Shown: piece by piece, positions 52,603 through 61,458 of the stretch
Numbering within the stretch: the first letter of the stretch is position 1
How the letters are laid out: every line of letters begins with the position of its first letter
Source of the DNA: BOG-1112 sp964611335
GTDB taxonomy: Bacteria; Bdellovibrionota_B; Oligoflexia; Oligoflexales; Bog-1112
Length of the DNA: 64,000 bases
Direction: 5' to 3'
NCBI GenBank assembly: GCA_964611335.1
Contig: CAZSXR010000001.1
Span: 930,001-994,000 of the forward strand
The notes under the pieces: model-generated
The model's database searches: none
What the model saw: the letters and a program-made list of their open reading frames with translations, nothing else
What the model was told of the DNA's origin: nothing
Translations under genes and position numbers: made by a program

Positions 52603-54001
52603 TAAAGACACCTACGTCTATGCACTCTTGTGTTGTGCACTGACCTGTTTAGTTATTGGCATTTCTTTCGGAGTTTTATCGGCGCTCTATTATATTCCAG
52701 CTTTAGCAAGCACTCTGAAACAAAGCGGCGTCTCTCTTGCTCAATTGCGACCTATGCACGATACCTATGTTTCTGCCTGGATCTTTCTAGGTGGTATAAC
52801 AATGGTCTACAAATATCTTATCGATGAGCATGGCGAACTCAATTCCGCAGAACGTTTTCGTTACAAAGCGCATATGCTTCTTTGGGCTTTTGCAGGATTA
52901 GGAATTGGGATTTCAACTTTGCTCGGTTATTCATCAGGACGTGAGTACCTTAGCTTCCCACCTTTTTTCTCAATTTTTATTTTAGCGGGCTGGTTGCTCT
53001 ATGCTTGGAACTTTCTTGGTCGCACACTTTCTCAATTTTGGAAACAACCTGCTTACATTTATATGTGGACAGTATCTGCATTTTTATTTGTGTATGTGTT
53101 TTGCGAAGCGCATGCGTATTTGATCCCTTCTCTCTTGCACAAACCTGTAGCGGACTTACAAATACAATGGAAGTCTTACGGAGCTTTAGTTGCCGCATTC
53201 AATCATCTTGTTTATGGCTCGGTGATGTATATGAATGAAAAGATTTCAGGTGATAAAAAATATGCACAATCAACTCTAGCCTTCTCATTATTGGGTGTTG
53301 GTTTATTAAACAGTTTTACAAATTATGCTCATCATACTTATCACCTTCCGCAATCTCATACGGTGAAATGGATTTCCTTTCTAGTTAGCATGGCAGAAAT
53401 TGTCATCCTCTACAGAGTCATGATCGATATAGCAAAAAATTTAGCAAACAAATCGTTTTCTAAAGCAAAGACCACACACCAGCATTTCATTCTGCTATCA
53501 AAAGCATGGACGGGAGGCTTGCTTGTTCTTGCCATACTTATTTCCATACCTCCACTGAACACCTTGATTCACGGAACTCATGCTGTGACAGCGCATGCGA
53601 TGGGTTCTGAAATCGCAATCGATAGCTTTGTTCTTTTTGCAGTGACAGCCTATCTACTGCACAATTGGTTTCCAAATCATGAGACTATACAAATGCGTCT
53701 AAATGGTCGGAAAATACGAGTTCTCATTTCATCTATGAATCTTACATTTCTCGCTCTTTTTTCTTGGCTTTTATTCAGTGGAATCTCTGTTGGTCTTTCG
53801 AATTTTCTAGGCAACCCCAAACCCTGGTGGATTGCTTACACTCCTGTGATTTTAGCAACGTTAGGTTCTGCTCTTGCCGTTCAAATACTCGCAATATTAG
53901 CAAATTGGATAGAGATTTTGTGGAGCTCTCGTTCTTTCTTTCTCCACAAAAACGCAAGCTCTCGCGCCAAAAAAATAAAAGCGCTCCCCAATCAAATCTA
54001 G
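52589..54001 (+). CDS. NorB-like haem-copper oxidase-superfamily subunit I
   Basis: A 470-residue, ~12-helix membrane protein of the NorB/cbb3 branch. Recognisable metal positions: His57 (PMHDTYV), His206 (FNHLVYG), the His248-His249 pair (NYAHHTYH), and HGTHAVTAHAMG with His331 and His336. However, the Glu four residues after the sixth-helix His in characterised NorB is Gly210 here, and the HxH of helix ten appears as His-Ala-Met. It could be an alternative NO reductase or a different terminal oxidase. ATG 52589 is used; TTG 52583 is also open. Reaction unproven. Confidence 0.82.
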   Translation: MKTNSKDTYVYALLCCALTCLVIGISFGVLSALYYIPALASTLKQSGVSLAQLRPMHDTYVSAWIFLGGITMVYKYLIDEHGELNSAERFRYKAHMLLWAFAGLGIGISTLLGYSSGREYLSFPPFFSIFILAGWLLYAWNFLGRTLSQFWKQPAYIYMWTVSAFLFVYVFCEAHAYLIPSLLHKPVADLQIQWKSYGALVAAFNHLVYGSVMYMNEKISGDKKYAQSTLAFSLLGVGLLNSFTNYAHHTYHLPQSHTVKWISFLVSMAEIVILYRVMIDIAKNLANKSFSKAKTTHQHFILLSKAWTGGLLVLAILISIPPLNTLIHGTHAVTAHAMGSEIAIDSFVLFAVTAYLLHNWFPNHETIQMRLNGRKIRVLISSMNLTFLALFSWLLFSGISVGLSNFLGNPKPWWIAYTPVILATLGSALAVQILAILANWIEILWSSRSFFLHKNASSRAKKIKALPNQI

Positions 54002-54081
54002 CGCTCTTCTTCACCTTGATTCTCCAAAAAAGAACTGCTTAACTTAAAACAAGAAGTTATTACCATTTAGGAGGACAGAGG

Positions 54082-54813
54082 ATGCGTGCTCAATTTTTTG
54101 GTGGAGTGTTGCTTGCGGGTTTCAGTCTTATCAGCGCTTCTTTATACGCAGTTGCGCCGAAAGAAATCTTTGCACCCGTTGAAAGAGTTTTTATTGCGGA
54201 AGGCTTCGACGATAATGATAACGTTGAAGTCTCCTTATACGGCAATTTTTCTGATACGTGTTTCCGTGTAGGCCCTACAGGTTTTAATATAGACCATGCG
54301 AAGCGTAAGATTCAAATATGGGCAAAAGCTTATGATTACTCTTCACGGGAAATGACCTGTTTAGATGTTCTCACACCCTTCTTGCTCAAAGTAAGTGTAG
54401 GTGTTTTGGAACAAGGTGAATATACTGTCGAAGTCACAGGACAGCCTATATCCGAGAAAATGCAGATTGCTAAGAGTACAAGCGACTCCCCAGATGAATT
54501 TTTATATGCTCCTGTCACTTACACCCATCTTGAGACTTTGGACAATGGAAAGCAAAAAGCTACAATTTCAGGCCAGTTTCCTAGACTTTTACACGGTTGT
54601 ATGATTTTGAAAGAGACACGGCATTACGTAACAGCGAAAAATGTACTCATTCTTCTTCCTATCGCAGAGGTTCTCGATGATGATGCTCAGTGTAAAAATG
54701 TGAAAGAAACATTTAAAGATGAAATTATCTTTAATTCCTTTACAGATGTAGGTCTTTTACACGTACGTGTAAGCAACGGGTACTCTCAAACTCAGTTGAT
54801 TACACTTCCGTAA
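54082..54813 (+). CDS. Secreted protein of unknown function
   Basis: A 243-residue protein with a Sec signal peptide (SASLYAVA-P) and an AGGAGG ribosome site. The mature part looks beta-rich with four Cys (positions about 61, 93, 170, 202) that could make two disulfides. No recognised domain. It lies 80 nt after the NorB-like gene and 43 nt before the TolC-like gene, so its operon membership is unclear. Confidence 0.72.
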   Translation: MRAQFFGGVLLAGFSLISASLYAVAPKEIFAPVERVFIAEGFDDNDNVEVSLYGNFSDTCFRVGPTGFNIDHAKRKIQIWAKAYDYSSREMTCLDVLTPFLLKVSVGVLEQGEYTVEVTGQPISEKMQIAKSTSDSPDEFLYAPVTYTHLETLDNGKQKATISGQFPRLLHGCMILKETRHYVTAKNVLILLPIAEVLDDDAQCKNVKETFKDEIIFNSFTDVGLLHVRVSNGYSQTQLITLP

Positions 54814-54856
54814 GAAGAGATCTCTTGAGTTCTTCTGAATTAGAACGGAGAAAAAA

Positions 54857-56191
54857 GTGCGCCTGCTCTTAGTCACCTTTTTTTTGACTACACAAGCGTA
54901 TGCTCACACTCCGAGCTACGAACTTCGTTTTACGGATGCTATAGACAAAGCCCTTCAGCATTCAGAACAACTCAAGTCGGTAAGCTCGGATATACAAGCA
55001 TCGCAAGAGCAGGCGCTAACCCTCAAAACTGCTTTAGTTCCAAGGTTAAGTCTGGATGGAAGTCTTCGCTATCTCAGTGAAGTTCCTTCACTTCAGGCTT
55101 CACCCCAAGCTCCTCCCGTAAGTTTAGGGTCACACTTGAATTACAGTATAGGCCCTACACTGTCTTACCTACTTTGGGATGGCAACTCCGTACGCAATAA
55201 TTATAAAAGTCAGATGAAAAGAAGGGACTCTCAAAGAGAAGGCCTCAATGTTCAAACAGCGCAGCTCATTGCTTCGGTAAAATTGGCCTACATGAGAACA
55301 CAGCTGGGTCTTGAGCAATTGAAAATGCTTGCAGACTCCGTCAAACTTGCAGAATCTCAAAGCCAAGACATAGCTAACAGAAAAAAAGAAGGAGCTGCAA
55401 GCGAACTCGATTCCGTCACTGCAAAAAATGAAGTTCTCAATTATAAACTTCTCTTCAAACAAAAACAAAATGAACTTGCAAGTTTTCTCAGAGATCTCCT
55501 AGCATTCGTCGAAGAAGATTCTCATAAAATTCCAGCTCAAGATCCTGCACCCGAGGGATTTGCCAATGCCAGCTTGTGGCTCAAACTCGATTCTCTCGAC
55601 TCTATAGTCAAAAAAGAGAGCCAAGACGAAGCTGTAAGTATAGACGCTAGCATTCCCTTATTACGCAGCATGGATTTACAAGTGGAAGCATTGGAATTGC
55701 AGGCTCGCAGTCAAGAAGGGTCCTTATATCCACAGATTAAAATTTCAGCACGCACAAGTCTCGATTATCCCGATGGTCCTGTGATTAAAAAATTTAATCA
55801 GAATACTTTGAGCATAGATTTCACTATGCCTCTCTATGAATTTTCAAAAACACAGCATCTTGTTGCAGAAAAAAATTTCGAAGCTGAAGCTCTGAAGCAC
55901 CGTCGCAATCAAATGCAACAAGACATTTTTCGAGATTTTGCAAAAGCAAAAGAGAGTTTGAGATCTCTTCGACAGCAAGATCTCGATGCACAGGTCCTTC
56001 TCAAACAAAGAGAAACTTTAGCGAAACTCAATTACGAAGCTTATAAATTTGGACGCCTCAACCTTGTCGAGGTTCAAGCTGCAAACCTTCATGCACTCCA
56101 AGCTAAAGTCAATATCTTGCAAATACGTGCTCAAATTTTCAATCAGCTGATTCTTTTAAAAACCCTTCTGGCTAAGGATCTTTCTTCATGA
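54857..56191 (+). CDS. TolC-family outer-membrane efflux protein
   Basis: A 444-residue outer-membrane channel of tripartite exporters, starting at GTG 54857 with GGAG just upstream and a signal peptide (FFLTTQAYA-H). It shows the internal duplication of the OEP family: two long coiled-coil regions, each following an LSLDGSLRYL / IKISARTSLDY beta segment, and the closing YEAYKFGRLNLVEVQAAN helix. It heads the export operon and overlaps the HlyD gene by 4 nt. Confidence 0.9.
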   Translation: MRLLLVTFFLTTQAYAHTPSYELRFTDAIDKALQHSEQLKSVSSDIQASQEQALTLKTALVPRLSLDGSLRYLSEVPSLQASPQAPPVSLGSHLNYSIGPTLSYLLWDGNSVRNNYKSQMKRRDSQREGLNVQTAQLIASVKLAYMRTQLGLEQLKMLADSVKLAESQSQDIANRKKEGAASELDSVTAKNEVLNYKLLFKQKQNELASFLRDLLAFVEEDSHKIPAQDPAPEGFANASLWLKLDSLDSIVKKESQDEAVSIDASIPLLRSMDLQVEALELQARSQEGSLYPQIKISARTSLDYPDGPVIKKFNQNTLSIDFTMPLYEFSKTQHLVAEKNFEAEALKHRRNQMQQDIFRDFAKAKESLRSLRQQDLDAQVLLKQRETLAKLNYEAYKFGRLNLVEVQAANLHALQAKVNILQIRAQIFNQLILLKTLLAKDLSS

Positions 56192-56928
56192 AGGAAATGA
56201 TTAAAAAAATTCTATTCATAATACTTCTAAGTGGAGTTGCAGCACTGCTCTTTCGTTTGTATTTTGAAAAAGAAAAGTTTTATTATGCAGGAACTTTAGA
56301 AACGACGAAAGTTGACATCTCGGTTCAGGTTGCTTCTGCAGTTGCTAAAGTTCATGTTCAGGAAGGAGATTCTTTTAAGTCAGGAGACCTTCTTGTAGAG
56401 CTCTCTTGCGAAGATTATAAAAATGCTGCGCATTTTGCTCATGGGAATTACACCCGCTATGCCAAGCTTCTCAAAAGTGGGAGCGCTACTCCTGAAACAG
56501 TCGACCTGATGGAAAATCGAAAAAATGATGCAGATATTCGCCTTTCTTGGTGTCTTCTCAAAGCACCTTTAAACGGAAGTGTACTCACACGTTATCACGA
56601 ACCAGGAGAATGGGTGACACCAGGATCAAAAATCCTGACAATAGCCAATCCAAAAGATGTGTGGGCTTATTTCTATGTGCCGCAAGAAATGCTTTCAAAA
56701 CTGTCTTTGGGAATGAAAATCAAAACGTATCTACCAGAAACCAACATGAAACTTTTCGAAGGCACTATCATCAAAATCAATGAAGAAGCCGAGTTCACAC
56801 CCAAAAATGTACAGACACGAGAAGAACGAACACGTCTGGTTTATGGTATTAAAATTTCATTCCGAGATGCGAATCAGGATGGGGTTTTAAAATCGGGAAT
56901 GACTCTCGAAGCTGAATTTCCAGAATGA
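56188..56928 (+). CDS. HlyD/YhiI-family membrane fusion protein
   Basis: A 246-residue periplasmic adaptor: one N-terminal membrane helix (about 7-25), then the biotinyl-lipoyl-type barrel split around a short hairpin (VDISVQVASAVAKVHVQEGD and LKAPLNGSVLTRYHEPGEWV), and a C-terminal beta-barrel domain. The alpha-hairpin is short, as in YhiI of E. coli. It connects the TolC-like channel to the ABC-2 transporter encoded next, coupled by 4-nt overlaps. Confidence 0.9.
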   Translation: MKEMIKKILFIILLSGVAALLFRLYFEKEKFYYAGTLETTKVDISVQVASAVAKVHVQEGDSFKSGDLLVELSCEDYKNAAHFAHGNYTRYAKLLKSGSATPETVDLMENRKNDADIRLSWCLLKAPLNGSVLTRYHEPGEWVTPGSKILTIANPKDVWAYFYVPQEMLSKLSLGMKIKTYLPETNMKLFEGTIIKINEEAEFTPKNVQTREERTRLVYGIKISFRDANQDGVLKSGMTLEAEFPE

Positions 56929-57653
56929 ACAAACTCTATTCCATAGAAGTCGACAATATTTCAAAAAAACTTGGTGAAAACCAAGCTCTCTCACATGTCT
57001 CTTTGCGTTTTGAAGAATCTCACATGCATGGAGTTATAGGACCTGAAGGAGCTGGAAAAACAACTCTCATGCGTATCCTTTTAGGACTGCTCAAACCTAA
57101 TTCAGGACATTTAAGCTATTTTTGTAATGGTCAACGCGTAGATTTCGAGACTCTACGTGGTCAGATTGCATACATGCCCCAGCAGCAAAGTTTATACCCT
57201 GACTTGTCGGTGGATGAGCATCTCGAATTTTTTCGAGCACTTTTTAATATCGCTTATGAAGATTTCCTACGACAGAAAGAGCATCTTCTTCAGATCACAC
57301 GTCTCGGTGATTTTCTCAAAAGACCTGCAAAAAAATTGTCGGGAGGAATGTATAAAAAACTAGGACTGATGTGTGCACTGCTTCGCTCTCCAGAAATTTT
57401 GTTATTAGACGAACCTACAAACGGAGTCGATCCTATCAGTCGTCGGGAATTCTGGGACTTACTCTACCAACTAGGGGAACAAAAGATACTTATACTCGTG
57501 AGCACAGCATACATGGATGAAGCAGAACGCTGTTCTAAAATTCATCTGCTCGAAGCAGGCAAAGTTCTCGCAAGCGGTGAACCTCGACAACTTCTTTTTG
57601 AGGAAAAGGTGCGTTCACTAGACGAACTTTTCTTGAAAAGAGGTCCGCAATGA
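56925..57653 (+). CDS. ABC transporter ATP-binding protein, RbbA N-terminal-domain-like
   Basis: A 242-residue ABC ATPase with Walker A GPEGAGKTT, signature LSGGMYKK and Walker B ILLLDEPTNGVDP. The switch His of the H-loop is Ala (VSTAYMDEAE); the same change is typical of the first ATPase half of RbbA/YhiH proteins. It therefore probably pairs with the next ATPase as an asymmetric dimer. 4-nt overlaps on both sides. Confidence 0.9.
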   Translation: MNKLYSIEVDNISKKLGENQALSHVSLRFEESHMHGVIGPEGAGKTTLMRILLGLLKPNSGHLSYFCNGQRVDFETLRGQIAYMPQQQSLYPDLSVDEHLEFFRALFNIAYEDFLRQKEHLLQITRLGDFLKRPAKKLSGGMYKKLGLMCALLRSPEILLLDEPTNGVDPISRREFWDLLYQLGEQKILILVSTAYMDEAERCSKIHLLEAGKVLASGEPRQLLFEEKVRSLDELFLKRGPQ

Positions 57654-58567
57654 ATGCTATCGAAGTCAAAAATCTCAGTGTGATCTTCGATGATTTCTAC
57701 GCTGTAAACAACATCAGTTTCGAAGTGAAAAAAGGTGAAATTTTCGGCTTTTTAGGCGCTAACGGAGCAGGGAAAACGACAACCATTCGTGTGCTTTGTG
57801 GTTTACTCCCACCAAGCACAGGAGATGTCACAATCGCTGGAATTAAATTTGCCTCCAATGAGAGGGAAATTAAAAGCCAAGTCGGATATATGTCTCAGAA
57901 ATTTACTTTGTACGATGACTTGACAGTGGAAGAGAATTTAAACTTCATTGCAAGTTTGCGTAAACTTCATAAGAATAACTATCTTGAACGAAGAAAAAAA
58001 ATTCTCGAATTTATTTCTTTCAAAGAATCATTAAAATCTCTCGTTAAAAATTTACCTGGAGGCATCAAGCAGCAGCTTGCACTTGCAGCAGCGCTTCTCC
58101 ATGAACCACAGATTATTTTTCTAGATGAACCCACAGCGGGTGTAACGCCTGCCGCACGTGCTCGATTTTGGGCCTTACTGAAAGAACTTTCTGCAGAGGG
58201 TAAGACCATATTTGTAAGTACGCACTACATGGATGAAGCAGAACAGTGTGAGCGTATTGCTCTTATGGGTGCTGGTAAGATCATCGCTTTGGATAGCCCT
58301 GAAAACCTTAAAAATAAGGCCTTTCCAAGAGGTCTTTATGAATGGACTCCAAAAGATTCCAAGCGTTTTGTGAGAGCAAAAGATTTAACTTTAACTTCGG
58401 AATTCGATTTTTTTGAACCTTATGGTTTTCGCTTTCATGCAAGTTTTAAAGATCCTGCAATTGGAGAAGAACACATACTTCACTATGCAAAAGATTTTGA
58501 AATACGAAAAATCAAACCTACTTTGGAAGATGTCTTCATTCACTGGATAGAGGATCATCAGAGATGA
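57650..58567 (+). CDS. ABC transporter ATP-binding protein, partner ATPase
   Basis: A 305-residue ABC ATPase with Walker A GANGAGKTTT, Walker B IIFLDEPTAG and an intact H-loop (VSTHYMDEAEQ). The signature is LPGGIKQQ instead of LSGGQ, and the D-loop Asp is Thr (AGVTPAAR), so one composite ATP site may be degenerate. An extra C-terminal ~80 residues resemble those of the ABC-2 exporters. Coupled to the permease genes by 4-nt overlap. Confidence 0.9.
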   Translation: MNAIEVKNLSVIFDDFYAVNNISFEVKKGEIFGFLGANGAGKTTTIRVLCGLLPPSTGDVTIAGIKFASNEREIKSQVGYMSQKFTLYDDLTVEENLNFIASLRKLHKNNYLERRKKILEFISFKESLKSLVKNLPGGIKQQLALAAALLHEPQIIFLDEPTAGVTPAARARFWALLKELSAEGKTIFVSTHYMDEAEQCERIALMGAGKIIALDSPENLKNKAFPRGLYEWTPKDSKRFVRAKDLTLTSEFDFFEPYGFRFHASFKDPAIGEEHILHYAKDFEIRKIKPTLEDVFIHWIEDHQR

Positions 58568-59679
58568 ATATCAATTGGAGACGAACTTTTGCGATCACTC
58601 GCAAGGAGGTTTATCACATACTCCGAGATCCTTTTACGTTGACTCTGTCCATGGGTCTTCCCATGTTTATGGTCTTTACCTTTGGTTACGCGATAGATTT
58701 CAACACAAAGTATTTGCCCATAGCTATTTATGATCCTAGTATCTCTCAGAGCTCCCGTGAACTTGTAGAAACATTCAGCAGTTCTCAGTATTTTATCTCT
58801 TCCCCAGTATCCTCACCTGACGAGGCTCTAGAAGCCATTGCTGCGCAACGGGTTCATGCAGCCTTGATTTTAAATCCTGATTTCGAATCGCGTCTTTTTG
58901 AAAAAAAACCAGCGAGAGTCCAGCTGCTTCTCGATGGTTCCGACAATTCTACAGTCAGTCCTATTTTGAATTACGTTTCATCTATACAAATTCTTGCTTC
59001 ACAGAGAATCACAGAAGAAAAAATTCCTGAAATTCTCAAAATCAAAACACGTTTTCTCTTCAATCCCGAATTAAATAGCCAGTGGTTTGTCATTCCAGGT
59101 TTAGCAGTTGTTGTCATGGCTATGCTTTCTATTTTGCTCACAGCACTGACCGTCGCACGCGAATGGGAAAATGGTTCCATGGAACTTCTGCTCTCCACTC
59201 CGGTTCGTCCTATAGAAATCATTTTAGGCAAGCTTGCACCCTACGGAATTATGGCTTTAATTGCCGTCTTTTTTGTATATTTACTTTCTCGTGGGATCTT
59301 TGGAATCCCTTTTCAAGGAAGTCACTTTGTCTACACTCTCGGAGCCAGTATTTTTCTCGTCACCTATCTTGCACAGGGACTGTTGATTTCCGTACTCACA
59401 CGCAATCAACAGCTTGCGATGCAATTTGCAATGATGTCAGGAATGATTCCTTCCCAATTATTATCGGGATTTATTTTTCCCATTGAAAGTATGCCTAAAT
59501 TTTTTCAGTACTTTACTATGATTTTTCCAGCACGTTGGTATATGACGATTGCACGCAGTTCCTATTTGAAAGGTTCTATGCTTTCAGATATGGCTCTTGC
59601 GTTTTTAGGTTTGACGGTATTGTGTGTAATCATGGTGAGCCTTGCGACTCATAATTTTAAAAGAGATTTGGAGCCATGA
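58564..59679 (+). CDS. ABC-2 type transporter permease 1 (YhhJ-like)
   Basis: A 371-residue permease: N-terminal helix, a large periplasmic domain (about 45-170) and five C-terminal helices with the typical TVAREWENGSMELLLSTPV and FIFPIESMPKFFQYFTMIFPARW segments. It is one half of the membrane channel for the export system. Overlaps the ATPase gene and the second permease gene by 4 nt each. Confidence 0.9.
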   Translation: MNINWRRTFAITRKEVYHILRDPFTLTLSMGLPMFMVFTFGYAIDFNTKYLPIAIYDPSISQSSRELVETFSSSQYFISSPVSSPDEALEAIAAQRVHAALILNPDFESRLFEKKPARVQLLLDGSDNSTVSPILNYVSSIQILASQRITEEKIPEILKIKTRFLFNPELNSQWFVIPGLAVVVMAMLSILLTALTVAREWENGSMELLLSTPVRPIEIILGKLAPYGIMALIAVFFVYLLSRGIFGIPFQGSHFVYTLGASIFLVTYLAQGLLISVLTRNQQLAMQFAMMSGMIPSQLLSGFIFPIESMPKFFQYFTMIFPARWYMTIARSSYLKGSMLSDMALAFLGLTVLCVIMVSLATHNFKRDLEP

Positions 59680-60782
59680 AACTATCGACACTCAATGGTT
59701 TTATATTGAAAGAATTCAAACAGGCTTTGCGTGATCCGCGTATGCGCCTTCTGTTGTTTGTTATGCCTATGATTCAACTCACACTGTTTGGTGTTGCAAT
59801 TTCAAACGAAGTTAAAAATATACGCTTATGGACACCAGCGACGACCAATGATTATGTTTTGCACCACATTTATACACGAGCTATTGCAAGCAAGTGGTTT
59901 CTTGAAACACATTTTGATCGCAATGAGGATCCCTTTAAACTCCTCCGAGCAGGAAAAATAGATGCTGCGCTTGTAGGGCCGCCCGGAGGCTTGAGCGAAG
60001 CTTTAGGCAAGGGTTCTGCAAACTTGCAAATACTTGTCAATGCGACAAACGTAGTCCAAGCGCAAGCCGTTGAAGGCTATTTGAAGGCGATTTCAACTCA
60101 AGTTTTAAAAGATGATCTCAAACTTACAAATAGAGCACCTAGCATAGATATCGCTGTACGTGTGCTTTATAATCCTTCTCTAGAAACTTCCTATTTTATG
60201 GTGCCAGGTGTGATGAGTATGCTGATGTGCATCATCACCATTATTTTAACAAGTATGTCAATCACTCGGGAAAAAGAATCGGGAACTTTCGAAATGCTAA
60301 TTTCCGCACCGATTCGTGCAAGGGAAGTGATTTTCGGAAAGACCATTCCCTATGTTGTTTTAGGAATGAGCAATGTACCGCTTATACTTGGTGTTGCTAT
60401 GCTTGTCTTTGGCGTTCCAATGCGTGGTTCTTACATATATTTATTAATTGCCTCTTTCGCGTATGTATGTACGACGGTTGCAATTGGAACTTTGATTTCA
60501 ACATTTGCAAATAACCAATCACAGTCCACACTGGGAAGTTTTATTTTTTTATTCCCTGCGATTTTACTTTCAGGATTGATGTTTCCTCTTGAAAACATGC
60601 CTACAGCAATGAAATGGGTTTCGTATTTGAATCCTCTTTCGCACTTTTTATCTTTGCTCAGAAACATCATGTTGAAAGGAGGAGACACTCAGTTTGTATT
60701 TTTTCATGTGAGTGTTTTATCTCTGATGGCCTGTGTGAGTGTCCTCTGGAGCTTCCAACGCTTTCATACAACTTTGCGTTAG
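59676..60782 (+). CDS. ABC-2 type transporter permease 2 (YhhJ-like)
   Basis: A 368-residue paralogue of the preceding permease with the same layout: N-terminal helix, periplasmic domain, then helices containing SITREKESGTFEMLISAP and LMFPLENMPTAMKWVSYLNPL. Together with permease 1 it likely forms a heterodimeric channel. Last gene of the six-gene operon; it converges on the HepT gene with a 1-nt gap. The exported substrate is unknown (drug, toxin or cell-surface component). Confidence 0.9.
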   Translation: MKLSTLNGFILKEFKQALRDPRMRLLLFVMPMIQLTLFGVAISNEVKNIRLWTPATTNDYVLHHIYTRAIASKWFLETHFDRNEDPFKLLRAGKIDAALVGPPGGLSEALGKGSANLQILVNATNVVQAQAVEGYLKAISTQVLKDDLKLTNRAPSIDIAVRVLYNPSLETSYFMVPGVMSMLMCIITIILTSMSITREKESGTFEMLISAPIRAREVIFGKTIPYVVLGMSNVPLILGVAMLVFGVPMRGSYIYLLIASFAYVCTTVAIGTLISTFANNQSQSTLGSFIFLFPAILLSGLMFPLENMPTAMKWVSYLNPLSHFLSLLRNIMLKGGDTQFVFFHVSVLSLMACVSVLWSFQRFHTTLR

Positions 60783-60783
60783 A

Positions 60784-61200
60784 CTAAAGTAGTGATGAAA
60801 TATGCTTTTTCATGAAGTCTTCAATTAAATGATATTCTTTTTTTTCCAGTATTGCTCGCAAAACATTTCTATCGACGTTCAAGTAGTCATGAACCAAGAT
60901 ATTTCTCAAACCTACAATAGGTTCCCATTTTTGTAGTTCACTTTGCGAAATCAATTTTAAATCAAATAATTTTTGAAAATTTTCATAAGCACCGACAGCA
61001 ACAGCTTTGTTGTGCTTTTTCACCAACCTTTTTGCAACTCCGATTCCCGCCTCTATAAGGATCTGCAAATCACGCTCTATGCAACGAAAATCTTTGTTCA
61101 CAAGCTTATTAAGATCTCGTGAATATTCATCGAGTTCTTCAACACATTCTCGAATATGTTCCTGAATCGATTGTGCGTAATTTTCTATTTTTTTATCCAT
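60784..61200 (-). CDS. hepT: HepT-like HEPN-domain ribonuclease toxin
   Basis: From ATG 61200, 138 residues of a HEPN/DUF86 protein. The active-site motif RNILVHDY gives Arg99, His104 and Tyr106, the RX4HXY of HepT tRNA/mRNA-cleaving toxins; the Tyr is the residue AMPylated by the MntA antitoxin in the known MntA-HepT system. The motif is intact. In normal loci a full nucleotidyltransferase gene adjoins; here only a 35-codon ORF does, overlapping this start by 8 nt. Confidence 0.85.
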   Translation of the reverse strand: MDKKIENYAQSIQEHIRECVEELDEYSRDLNKLVNKDFRCIERDLQILIEAGIGVAKRLVKKHNKAVAVGAYENFQKLFDLKLISQSELQKWEPIVGLRNILVHDYLNVDRNVLRAILEKKEYHLIEDFMKKHISSLL

Positions 61201-61300
61201 AAACAACCAAAGCCGAAAGGACTGCAATATTCTTGTCTTCTTCCGCTAGCTTTATAAGTTGATCGAGAAGGGGATTTTTTAATTTTGAAGGTTTTTTCAT
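61193..61300 (-). pseudogene. Truncated MntA-like nucleotidyltransferase N-terminus (35 codons)
   Basis: ATG at 61300 to TAA at 61193-61195. The product begins MKKPSKLKNPLLDQ and ends AVLSALVVYG, which resembles the first strand and helix of MntA-type antitoxins but stops just before the GS of the GSx10DxD active site. The rest of the domain is absent: the hepT gene occupies the following sequence. It may be a deletion remnant or an independent small ORF that translationally couples hepT. Confidence 0.5.
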
Positions 61301-61313
61301 ATTTTTTGGGCCC

Positions 61314-61332
61314 TAAAGTAAAGGCTACTTTA
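61314..61332 (-). promoter_or_regulatory. Palindrome upstream of the hepT locus
   Basis: TAAAGTA (61314-61320) and TACTTTA (61326-61332) are perfect complements around 5 nt, ending 13 nt before the start codon of the 35-codon ORF on the minus strand. The position suits an autoregulatory operator of a toxin-antitoxin locus; this is inference. Confidence 0.45.
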
Positions 61333-61458
61333 AGATCTTAGCAAAATACTCTCCTAAGTCGAAGATCTATGTTTTGCAATTGAAAAATATTTAAACTCCC
61401 CACAAACGATGTTATGCTTTTTCAACTGTTAGTTTTGAACCAACACAAGGAAACAGCT

